A stretch of DNA of 64,000 bases, from contig CM054180.1 of the NCBI GenBank assembly GCA_028829895.1, forward strand, positions 120,293,363 through 120,357,362, read 5' to 3'. Positions 34,986-46,991 of the stretch are shown here, in pieces. This DNA is from Sinotaia quadrata. Its lineage: Eukaryota; Mollusca; Gastropoda; Architaenioglossa; Viviparidae. The translations under genes and the position numbers were made by a program. The number at the start of each line of letters is the position of its first letter. The stretch's first letter is position 1. Below the pieces are notes generated by a model that saw only the letters and a list, made by a program, of their open reading frames with translations, searched no databases and was not told where the DNA came from.

Positions 34986-37900
34986 TTTATTTGTATTCGG
35001 CAGTCGTACCTTATTGGGGATGGGGGTGGAGGGTGAGTGGCTTTAACCGGACTCGGTACAAATTTTGTGAGAATTTGTTTGCAAAAATAAAACTAGTTAA
35101 TATTTTGAGTGTTGATGAGAAAGAAATGATGTTGGTGAAAACAGCCAGTAAGGGGAGGTGGGGTACCAAATCACGATCCATGGCTCAGAATAGGAAGGGG
35201 GTGCGAAGTTCTCACTCCTCGAGACGTCTCGCAGTGCGGTGTGTGTGAAAGCCTTAGCCAATGGCTAAAAAACTGTTGTATGCCCAGGCATATGCACTGC
35301 ATTAATTACTGCCAACGTTTACTGACCATGGTCGTCAATTTAAAACAAAGCAACTCCCTCCCTTAATAAATGCAAGTACCAAACATCGGCAAAGAAATCT
35401 GCCACCATGCACTACCCTCGTTTGTTCAGTACCTCACTTCCAAAATAAGCAATATGCAATATCCACATCATACGAATCACAATTAGCATTTCAATTTAAG
35501 TTGCAGATGCCATGAAAATTTACTTAATATTTATTGGAAAATTTCCCATCATATGACATTATCCCCCCAACCTACTTCATAACCCATAAAGTATCCACTC
35601 TGTCAACAACACAACTCCCACACCAACATTCAGCGTCAAGCAATAAACCACAGACAAGGACAGACGCACCTACCTCTATACCACCTACACTACTCCCTCT
35701 ACAAACAAACAAAAACAATAAATACCAAAACAAAAAACAAGAAAAACAAACAAAATTTTAGCATACATATTATTCTGTCAACCAACACACCTGTCCCCAA
35801 CCAAGATGCAGGCTTACACAATATACCCCAACAACAGCAAAGAACCCCACACCCACAGTGCCCCAATCATCTCTAAGGCCACATCTGGTTTTTTTGAACC
35901 AAGCTCCACTGCCACAACACCGGCAACAATACAACAATATGGCATGCAAAGGAAAACCACCATCTTCCCCACTCCAGATTCCACTGAGGAGAGGAATTCC
36001 TGTAGAAACAACTCAATATTATCTCCCTTTAGTATTATTAATTAATAGTGGGTTATAGTTATTACAGGATTTTTTCAGCATTGCTGAACCAATGAATAAT
36101 TTTAAATGTATTCTGTTCAGATATTTTTCCTTCTAGAGGGATTAATTATATTATTAGTACAGAATTTTTAGCATTGCTTTATCAATAAATACTCTTTCAA
36201 ATGTTTTTTGATTTGATTTTTTTTCTCTCTGGTTTTGCTTGGAAATAATATTTGATTAACCCTTTGCTCTTCTGTTCAGTGCCTGCATTTTGTAACTACA
36301 CGTACCTTTTCACTTTTAAATTTCATTAAATTATTTTTCTTATTTAAAACTGTCCTGTTTCAATGGTAGAGTCTGGTGAATGTCGGTTTTAACGTCACAC
36401 AGTAACTGTCGCTGGCTGTGTTGTGATGTCAAAGTAGTAGTGTGTGTTTCTAGCATTGTCTTCTCAGGACATTGCCCCCCCCCCCCCAGCCTGATGCACA
36501 GCATCCTGTAAGGGAGTTGGGGATCGACCAGGAAACAAAGTAAGTGCTGTGAATGGGAAGACGGTCCCCCCCCCCCCCACAGGATGATGGTAAGAAGGTA
36601 CTATGGGGTATGCTAATCAGCGATTAGTATTTAGTAAACTTAACCCCACCGTGAGTAGCCTTGTTACACTATCTATCTGAGATGTGTTCTTTTTATTTGC
36701 AAATCTGTATAATTATTATTCCGTAATTATAATTTCTATTTTTAATATACTATTTATCGATTTGCTCTCTTTGTCTCTCTTTACATATATAATCCAAATT
36801 ACATATTATTATTTAATATTTATAATTAGCCTTTTTAATGTATTGACATTCCAAACGCAGTGAAATAACAAGGGATTTTATAAATATACACAATATCTGA
36901 TTTATTTGTCCTAGATTTGTTCACTGACAATTTTGCATGCTGTAACCCCTAGAGGTCAAAACAGATTGCCTCTGTTGTTTATCTAGACATTGTGTTTACA
37001 TTTTCCTCTGAAAACCATTCCTTCGCCAGAGTGTGCACTAATGACACTCAGTGCACATGTACCGACCTAAATACTGGCTGGGGATCAACTTGGGGTGTTT
37101 ACAAGGCCAGGTCGGATAGTGGAGCAGGGTTGTGTTTTGTTAAACCTGCTGGGATAGGAGAGTGGGGGGGCTAAGGCTTGCTTGGTCACGTGTTCTATTC
37201 TCCAGATAGAGCTGTTTGGCAGGTTTGATGAGAGTTGCTTATTCATACCAACTACTCAACAGTTGTGATGGGCCTCATGGTAAAGTCGTTGAAATGAAAC
37301 TTCTCATCACACTGCGAAAAAGTACTAGATACTGTAAATCTTTTATGAAAAGTAGCTCACACAGTTTGAGTACAAGTGCACAAGCACTGAATGAGGGCAT
37401 CAATCCCTTCCTTCTATGAATAACTTGAAAACACATACACACAGAGCCAAGCTGATGCATCAGTCTGGCAAAACTGGGTCAATGAGTCTTAAACGTTTTC
37501 TGTTTTATTTTAAAAAAAGGAAACATACAGTCATGCTGCTTATATATGATCAAACTGACTATTTATAGCCAATTTATTCGCACATATTTGGCAGATTTCT
37601 GTTATTGAAGTTGTGACGAAGCACTTAGGGAAACTGAGGTAAAATGAGGTTTATTGAAAACATCACTTGCAGAACCCAGAGCAACTCAGTTATTACTGGC
37701 TTTGAGAGATCACGTGACGAGACGATGCTAGACACTGTTTTGATTTGCAGTCAATATTGCTTTTGAGAGGTAAAATGTAAGAATTCATCCACTTTGTTCT
37801 TATTTTTCAACTGTTGTGGACGGTTCCCTATTAGTAAAGGTTTTGACCTAAAGTTAGGGTTGTGTTTGCACGGTAATTTATAGGCTACGAGAAATACTTG

Positions 37901-38234
37901 ATTGTTTGGACCTTCAAGGTGGGACCTTGTTCTGTTCCACTTGAAGTGGGACAAAATAGGGTATGCACTATGGGGCTTAAAATGGAGTACTTCCCCCTAT
38001 TGTCCCAGTTGTATAAGACATATACTTTAGATACATGCTGTTTTAATTTTGAACTCTGTTATTTTTCGTTTCTTTAATCACTTAATTTATGTAAACATTG
38101 TGCTAACATTGGTCAAACGAAGCATGTACATTTTGATCTGTTAGACTCGTTGAGTACAACTGTTTCATGAATTCAGACTCAAAGTGCAGAAAGTGTTGTT
38201 GTTGTTTTTTCTTTCAGACTCGGAAGAAGAATAA

Positions 38235-38405
38235 AGTGAGGAATTACAAGAGAAAATCCAATCGTCATGGGATGAAACTGCCACGCAGCAAGCAGTGTTG
38301 TCAGTTGTGAATGGCGATCAGGAATACAATAAAGCTGCTGAGATGTATGAGGTGCCCCAGACGATATCTAAACGACAGATAGCAAATTTAGGAAAAAAAT
38401 CATGA
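38235..38405 (+). pseudogene. Pipsqueak-type HTH fragment, probably from a Tigger/pogo-like element
   Basis: The frame between stops encodes SWDETATQQAVLSVVNG, then KAAEMYEVPQTISKRQI. This follows the HTH_psq pattern W-x-(E)-x(4)-A-x(3)-V-x-x-G...AAxxYxVP...I/L. It is only about 56 codons, with no DDE transposase recognised around it. It is preceded by an acceptor-like TTTTCTTTCAG, so it could also be an exon of a host gene; a degraded transposon is more likely. Confidence 0.5.
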
Positions 38406-38679
38406 CATTGAGGCTGCGAGCGAAAAGAATACGTCTTGATCACACATTAATGGCTGACAGTGGTGACACGTAACAAAATAGCACTTCCAAATAACTTCTT
38501 CAAACATAATTACCCTAAATCTCCAGGCAAGATGCATTTGACCAGCGGACAGGTAAGTTTTCACCGAAGCAGATTTTATGGCAGCAGAAGCAACATATAT
38601 TGTTGTCACTTCTACTACCACCACAAACCCTTCTGCCATGGCTAGCATTTCTATTACTTCCAGAACGTCTTCAGCGCTT

Positions 38680-39070
38680 CTGCAACCGCCAACACACCTG
38701 CTACTGCCAGCTCTTTCGACATTACCAGTGCTTCTAACATCGCCAAACCGTCTGTCATCGCCAAACCGTATGTCATCGCCAACTCCTCGGCAATCACCAG
38801 TGCTTCTGACATCGTCATAACTTCTGGCAACGTCAAAACTTCTTCCATCTCGAGCACTTCTGTCATCTCAAGCACTTCTGTCACCACAAGCACTTCTGTC
38901 ATCACAAGCACTTCTGTCATCTCAAGCACTTCTGTCATCTCAAGCACTTCTGTCATCACAAGCACTTCTGTCATCACAAGCACTTCTGTCATCACAAGCA
39001 CTTCTGTCATCACAAGCACTTCTGTCATCACAAGCACTTCTGCCATCTCGAGCACTTCTGTCAACAGCAG
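38680..39070. repeat. 18-bp minisatellite (about 20 units)
   Basis: Unit CACTTCTGTCATCACAAG with ATCACA/ATCTCA variants. Period 18 gives an artificial - strand frame of repeated six residues (MTEVLV). Confidence 0.92.
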
Positions 39071-39226
39071 TTCATTGTGCACAACAGCGTCCTATATTCA
39101 TTATTCAATAATTATCCACACCACATCATACCCTTTCCCAAACATGAAGTAACTAAACCAAACAATTATCCAAGCAGAGGACAAACGGCTGTACTCATAT
39201 CTTCGACTTACAAGAAGGTGCTAATA

Positions 39227-39304
39227 ATTTCGAGGGCTTTTTTTTCTCTTTTGAATCAATTAATAACTAACTGATTCAAAAGAGAGAAAAAATGCCCTCG
39301 AAAT
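39227..39304. repeat. Long near-perfect hairpin (about 32-bp arms)
   Basis: The left arm ATTTCGAGGGC...TTTTGAATCA and right arm TGATTCAAAA...GCCCTCGAAAT are complementary over about 32 bases, with a short AT-rich loop (ATTAATAACTAAC). It may be a tiny fold-back element. Confidence 0.8.
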
Positions 39305-42248
39305 GAAAAGTTGCAGAAAAGATAAAGTGCCCCAAACCCTTAGACAAACAAGAGGACACAACATGTTTATATTGCTAAGAACTGTATTCTATTAATCATG
39401 ATAGTTGGGTTGCCTGCTGCGAATGCCACAGATGGGCGCACTAACGCTGGACTAGAATAAGACAACGAAAAATCAGACTTCACGTGTGAACAACTCTACA
39501 TTAGGTATTTTGTTTCAATTTTCAAGTTGCCCCTCCCACTTCCCCATTTTGCCCCTCTGTCACTTCCCCTTATGCCCCATGCCTGGGGCAAAACGGGATT
39601 TTCAGCTAATGTTTTTCAATCATGAACGAGTACAAGAAACTGAAACCTATACACTTCTCGCTTTGTCACGTTGTTCTTTATGTTCCAAACTGTCGTCTGC
39701 ATACAAATGTGCAATCATTGTGAATGTATTTGTGCGTATGGTAAAGGATCTTTCTTAAGTACTCTCCATTTTACCCCACTTTCCCCTATCTTTATAGGGT
39801 CTCGTTGTGGCTTCACAACACTGTTTGGTAGCAGGATGTTTTATTTAAGCAGTCACTGACCGCCTTTAGCGCTACTGAAAATAACCCCTCCGTACTGGTT
39901 TCTGGACTGAGTTACCTCTCTTGATGTGTCAATGAGTTGAATTAGTGGCTTGGTCCTAAAATCACAGCTGCAGCCAATGTAAGTACTTGTTATTTCCATG
40001 TTACTGTGAAAGTCTTCCCTCTGTTTTGTATAAGTGTCTTACCGACTAAACTTTATACTATACCTCAAATCAGTAATGGCTAATAAGATTTGTGACAAAT
40101 TCAGAGCCCAGCTATCGATTACTCTTAGATTAACATTTAAAAAAAAAATAAAAGACATATATAAAAGCATACTTACACATTATTTTTTAGGGCTTTATAA
40201 ATAGATCCATTTACTCATAAACTGGAAAATGGAGATAATTTAAACTGACTGTTTTAGTGATTACAACGAATCCTACTATGTAAAAATATGAAGCCGACAT
40301 GCACAAATTGCTTAACGAATGTAAAAAAAAAAAAAAAAACCGCTATAAGGATTTTTTAAAAGTCGTACAATTTACAAAGTTTAACCTCGATCCGACAATG
40401 CAAGTAATATATTTTATTTTAGTGCTTCTGTCGAAACTCTTATTAATATTACGTCTGCAAAACATCACAGAAGATTGAAGTACATTCCGATTGCTTCGTT
40501 TATGCCAGACATAATGACTAAATTAATGTCAGTAAATAAATCTACTGAGAAAATTGTTTACGAAACGATCAAAAGTTATCTTGATGCTTTGGAGTGTGGG
40601 GGATGGTGTTAATTAATTCGTACGCTGAAGATCGGAAATCGCAGTTGGAGTACAAAAGTCTAACGTCACCCTTTACAAAAGAATGTTTCTGTTAACGAAT
40701 ACCACGGAATTCAAGTCCAGCTGAATATCTCTAATGCTAGATTGTTCTATTACCAAGTTACTCCCCTGGTTACGTAGTTTGTTAGGTTACAATAACCTCG
40801 CCAGTAACAGCTTGTTTGTTCGGCAAACTTGAGTCAGATGAAAAATATATATAAAAAAAAAAACAAAACAACAACTAGACTTTCAAGAAACTATAAAGAT
40901 CTTTAGTTTTAACTAACCGTAATGAAATTTGCAGATCGAAGCAAATAATTAGATGCTGAAGTCGGCACGCACTTTTCTGCACGTCTGTTTGTTTACGCGA
41001 GAGTTACATCGCACAAACCTTGAGCCGCGCAGAGTTGTGTGACTTGCATTCGCACAGCACTACACACGGCACTGAAGTGATTTGACCTACATTCTGACAG
41101 CGGCAACAAAGTACCCATTCCACAAAGTTGGGTAAGCCAATTACTTCGCCGCTTCCTAGCATCTTTGTATTATTAAATCTGTATGTTTATTTTCCTCTGT
41201 TTAATATCGAGTACAGGAAAATCTGGCTACCACACTAGAAATCGACTAGTGTATATCTTGTTGTATCACGTGATTCTGTGGCTGTTTCTTGTTAAATAAG
41301 CATACTCCTGCACTGATAAGAATGTTTGTATCGTGGCAAGCCATTATTTCAACATTAATTTAGTGACGAAAGAAGAGCCACGGTGGCTTGGTGGTCTTAG
41401 CATACACCGTTGTTGTGTCTATGTAGGAAAAAAAATAAGGAAAGAGATCACGTTATAGAAAATAAACACAATATTCTGTAGTGACTATAGGACTATAGTT
41501 TAAGGTTATAAGTTTATAAGACTTCTTACACCTTTTACTAAGACCCCATCGTCCATCTGATGTTAAAATTTAAGGCACACTTGCAGATGTCTGCAGACTA
41601 GTTTTGCACAATTGATCGATTTTCAATTCTCTGTCAGATTATGAGCCATACACTTAGCACAAGCATCGGCATTTGTGGCAATGATGACAAGGTATGTCTT
41701 TGAAATCCTTTACATCATTTCACAGTCTGAGCTGTAGATTTCTAACACTTTCTTCTAAAATGTTAGGTTCATTAACTCGACACTTTGAGTAGTACGCGAC
41801 TTGCGTGAGTTTGTGTTCGAATATACGTGTATGTGTGTGTATTACGTGTATTATGTGTATCACGTGCCTGTGGGTGTATATGTATACGAATGTCTTTGCG
41901 CTGCGTTAACATTATGTGCGTATGCTGAACATGTGTATATGAGCGTCTGTAAGTTAATATTGCGTAATATTGTGTAATATTGTCCTTTAATTGCGTAGGC
42001 CTTTATATGTTTTATGCATTTTAGCGTGTACGTATGCATATATGTATGTGAACGAGTGTGTATGTGTGTGGTGTGTTTGTGCCTGTACATATGCTGCATT
42101 ATTTGAAAATTATTTTTATATCAATCACAAGTGACGAATACCATTTTTTTTTTTTGGTTGCTGTTTCTAAAATGATATTTATGTACAGATGCATCTAATA
42201 CGTCTATTGCTATTCCTAAGCTACTACATCTACGTGAACACAGCAAGG

Positions 42249-42545
42249 CATGTATACGTCAAAGTGCACACAGACGTATTTCACGGCATGTGTACATCAA
42301 AGTGGACAGAGATATACTTCACGGCATGTATCTGACAAAGTGCATACAGACGTATTTCAGGGCATGTATCCGACAAAGTGCACAGAAATATACTTCACGG
42401 CATGTATACGTCAAAGTGCACACAGACGTATTTCACGGCATGTATACGTCAAAGTGCACACAGACGTATTTCACGGCATGTATACGTCAAAGTGCACACA
42501 GACGTATTTCACGGCATGTATACATCAAAGTTCACGGCATATTTC
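42249..42545. repeat. 38-bp minisatellite (about 7-8 copies)
   Basis: Unit contains CATGTATACGTCAAAGTGCA and CAGACGTATTTCACGG. All three + frames stay open across it, producing overlapping artefact frames. Confidence 0.9.
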
Positions 42546-43728
42546 AATCTGACGTCAAATAAAGTTCTTGTAGGTGAACTGGACATTAATCCTTATTGAG
42601 CCAGCACTCGAAGTTAGCCTTAGCTAGTCGTTTCTGTTTGCATCTTCCAGTTCGTCTGCTCAAATGCCAATTAGAGAAATAAAATACTCCACCGCACGAG
42701 ACAATGAATATACAATATATTATTGAGTTCAAATGCAAATAATTAACCCAAATATGTGACTCCCATCTGGTCTGAATTGAGTCTGGCTCAATACCTGAAG
42801 ACGTTCAGATATAATATTTGTTGAAATCAGAGGAACACTTAACGAACTTTTATCTTTGCCCCTAAAATATTCTTAGTATAAATAAATAAAGAAGTAAACT
42901 CACCAATACAACAGGCAAACAATTCGGAAGTCAAATGCACAATAGTGCAAGCAACCAATTTAAAATGTAGCAATAAAAACCACAAACAAATAAATACACA
43001 AACAAACCACAAAAGGCAAACAAATATACACAAATCAGCAATGAAACAAACTGGCTTACAAGCAGAAATTAAAATCTACATAAATTCAAATAATACAAAT
43101 AATTACACATACACTCTGAAGCAAAAAAGCTCTAAATAAGCCAGGAAATAAGAAAACAAAGTCATAAATTTATGCCGAAACCAACTATCCACACACACAC
43201 ACAAACATATATACGCACGCACAATGCACACAAAGACACAAACAGGTTCACCAGAACTACATTTCACTAATAAACTATAAAGTGCACAAAAGCAATGAAA
43301 GTACAAGAATAATTCACCTAATGCAAGCTAAAATAAAAATAAATCTCCGAAAACATGTTGCCAAGTAATCGAATACCAAACAAACAGATTTATAAAAGAT
43401 CACAGGAAGGTGTTTATAGACTAGTATTTTTTTATTTTGGAGACATTTATCTCAATACCAAGACTTAACCATCATACCAGTGAAGCCAGTGCCAGGTATT
43501 ATGTACTCTTCCTGACTGCATAACAACAACATTAAGCAGAGGTGTTACCCACCCTCCCATGTTTTGACTGAAACTAAGTCACACTAATGGCGTTTTATTT
43601 GAATATAATTCTCATCTTCTACCATCATCTTGGCTATCGAGATACTTTCAATAAAATCTTTTGGATAAAAACAACATAATTATCTTATAAATTTTGGTTG
43701 TATGTTTTAGACGTCATCTTTAAAGAGA

Positions 43729-44119
43729 ATGACATCGTCGACTCATCACAGATGGATGTCAGCCTTTGTAGCCGTTATCTCCTTGTCATCGAGTTGCGTT
43801 TGCCCTGCTGGAGCCATCAGAGCCCTAAGTTACAATGAGCGGATGCTCGCTATTTCTCGACTGCTACCACAACAGCAAGACCGCAACTCACACGATCGAG
43901 AAGCAATCGCAGACTTTACAAGATTTCTACAAACTTTGTCGCATTCGGCCATCCAAGAAGCGATTCTAGAATCTGTCAGAACTTTGAGTGGAAGTGAATA
44001 TGGCGACAGGAATTTTGGTGCGGTAGAGGCGCTGCAGGTGAACGAGACGGACGTATGCCTGAACCACACTGCAGCTGTGATTATCGGTCTGGTCATGCGC
44101 GAAGGATGGGCGTTGCAAA
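43729..44119 (+). CDS. nrf-6-like: Copy B exon 1: signal peptide and start of NRF domain
   Basis: 130 codons plus one base, starting MTSSTHHRWMSAF. The AG at 43709-43710 lies 18 bases before the ATG, implying an upstream noncoding exon. It ends CAAA|GTGGGT like copy A; without splicing the frame stops at once (44128). Confidence 0.9.
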
Positions 44120-46900
44120 GTGGGTGTTAAATTGTCACTTTTCCTACTTAGGTAGTGATACTTCAGTTAGGGAGAACAGAGACACAAAGATTATTATCTG
44201 AATTGACGTACTTCCCTAAATCAAAGAATAAATAAATTATTATGAATGTACCTTCCGTACCATGACAGCTTTTGCATGTATCATTTGTAAAATATTTTTT
44301 AAAAGTATTTGTACAACTTGGACATTGACTAATTCAAGAGTTAAAATTTCATTGATCGTTCGATTTATTATTTCAATCATTAATTGATTCATTGATCATT
44401 TCTTTTTTTTCGTCCAATCAGTGTTGGACGCCCTAGGGAAACCGAGTCCCGGGATCATGGTGGGAAACTTGAACTGGCCCGGGGCCTACGACCAGTGCTT
44501 GGACGTGCGAGCTACGCGTGCTGCGAACATTTCAATGTTCTCTGGACAGTATTTCTCAGCTTCCATATCCCTCAAGTCTGTACGTAATAAATAAAGTTTG
44601 TAGTGCACGACTTCAAGCAGTATTCAACAGTTTACGGTTTGCACAGGCTATATTAAGGTCCATTTCACAATTAGCATAGTTGTGTGTAGGTCATTATATA
44701 GGTCATTATTGATTATTTATTATTTAAGCATTATTCTACTGTTTGCAATTTCCACTCCATAACCAATATTCTTGAAGTCTTTAACTGGTTTTTCATTTCC
44801 ATGCAGTACCAATAAGCGCAGTACATTATTTCCATTTTCTTTCATGACTTCGGAATTCCTTGTAAAAATAGTAATAATATCTGACAATCGATTGTTAAGA
44901 GTGATTTCAGTACGTATAAAGTACGTTAGTTAAGAGTGATTTAAATTTAAGTATGAAGTACGTTAGTTAAACACGATTTAATTTTATAGGAAGTACAATA
45001 TTTAAGCAGATTTCAGACTGTATATAAGTGCATTATTTAAATATGATTTCAGTTTGTATATGAAGTGCTATTTTAAGCGTTATTTCATCTTGTGTATGAT
45101 GTGCATTTTTAGGCATTATTTCATCTTGTGTATGATGTGAATTTTTAGGCATTATTTCATCTTGTGTATGATGTGCATTTTTAGGCATTATTTCATCTTG
45201 TGTATGATGTGCATTTTTAAGGCATTATTTCAGTACGTTAGATAATCACGATTTCATTTCATATAAAGTACATTATTGAAGCAAGATATAAGCCTAAGTA
45301 TAAAATATGTGCGTTAAACATAATTTCATTTCCTTTGTCTTTGAAGCTACTAATACCATAGTACTGATAATTTTACAGCTTCAAATATTAGTATATTCCA
45401 TATTTTAGTTGCAATGTTACGATTATTATAACAAATAAAGCACAATTTCAAAGAATTTTATATAAAATCGTGATGTAATGTTTTCTAGATATTATTTATG
45501 GCAACAATTAATAAAAATTCTACATTTATTTCTTGATCACAATCTGGAAAATTTAATTTTTAAAACAGAAAAGTTACACACATTCCCCCAAAAGAAATGA
45601 CAAAAAACTGGTTCTTATACTTATGTTCCTGCACTCTAACAGTTATATTCCTGCAACCAAACAGTTATATTCCTGCAACCTAACAGTTATATTCCTGCAC
45701 TCTCGTAGTTATATTCCTGCACTCTAACAGTTATATTCCTGCAACCTAACAGTTATATTCCTGCACTCTCGTAGTTATATTCCTGCACTCTAACAGTTAT
45801 ATTCCTGCAACCTAACAGCCATCATTGAGCAGCCATTTAAAATATATCCAAACACATTATATTTTCATTATTTTTTTACTGTCAGGTGTCACACATGCCT
45901 ACATTTATTCTCCATTGTCCAACCTCACACTACCGGAATGGTTTTGATGACGTGTGGCTTGACTTGTATGTTCTAACAGTTGACGTAATAGTAATCAGTT
46001 CTATTAAATCCATTCAGCATCAGGGTTCCTATCGCGGTCCAGAATCCTTATTTTAGTGGTGACCAACGCCCCCTCTAATATTTTCCCTGTGTGCACGGAA
46101 CTGGCTGCTGTTTGAGCCTGCTACCAAAACTTGTGCACGAAATTTTGTTCTTTGTAGTTCTTTTGCTGTCTTCTACAAACACGTAAACCGTCTGTTTCAG
46201 GGAGACAAAAGACTGGGTCCCTTCGTGCCGACCATCGACATTGGGATGTGCGTACCAGACACGTGTTCTCCACAGGACATACTCCTTCTTTTCACAGACG
46301 GTTTGTGCCTGATATTATCCTTTAACACTCCTTATAAGTTATCAATAAAACGAAGAAACGTATACATGAACTGCAATCTTTACTCTCTCTCTCTCTCTAC
46401 ATTTTTAGAAGTTGCTTCTTTAATAATGTAATATAATGTAATACTTTATCAATCTCTCTCTTTCTTTCTCTCTCTCTCTCTCTCTCTCTGTCTCTGTTAT
46501 ACTTTCTGTTCATAGATAATATAACACCTCCATCTTAACCAAGCTACTAAGCTCAGAAACAGTAATATAAGGTTATTAACACCGTTTCAGTTCGAAAATA
46601 TGTATATTGAAACACCTTTCATTACTCAAATAATTTTTAGAGCACAAGCATTCTCCACAGATGTCTCGAATAGTTACAGGAATCCATCTCAAACTTGGGG
46701 GAGGGGGAAATGTAAGACCCAAGACATCATCGCTTATCTACTATATTGTGTACCAAAGAAAAAGCGTGATTAGGAAAAGGTGATGGCAAATTATATTATT
46801 CATCTCAAATGCAATTTATTTCGTGATTTACCTACACGGCTTCTTATCAACTTGTCTTGCGTGATGTTACATTTATCAGGAGTCAGACCAACCACTAAGC

Positions 46901-46991
<91 letters not shown>

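Larger units (their letters stand above)
33433..43710. other. Intergenic spacer between copies A and B
   Basis: About 10 kb without a recognised intact gene. It contains CA and other satellites, an A/C-rich tract (35530-36050), poly-C tracts near 36476 and 36567, a pipsqueak HTH fragment, an 18-bp array, a hairpin and a 38-bp array. A CpG-containing stretch at about 40970-41135 ending GTTGG|GTAAGC may hold the promoter or 5' noncoding exon of copy B; this is unproven. Confidence 0.5.

Noticed and set aside
38654..39082. 142-codon - strand frame of MTEVLV repeats
   Set aside because: 18-bp minisatellite artefact.
41365..41425. GGTGGCTTGGTGGTCTTAGC resembling a tRNA/SINE A box
   Set aside because: No B box or cloverleaf could be found downstream, so neither a tRNA nor a SINE is supported.
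42250..42599. Three overlapping + strand frames of about 73-100 codons
   Set aside because: 38-bp array without stops in any frame.
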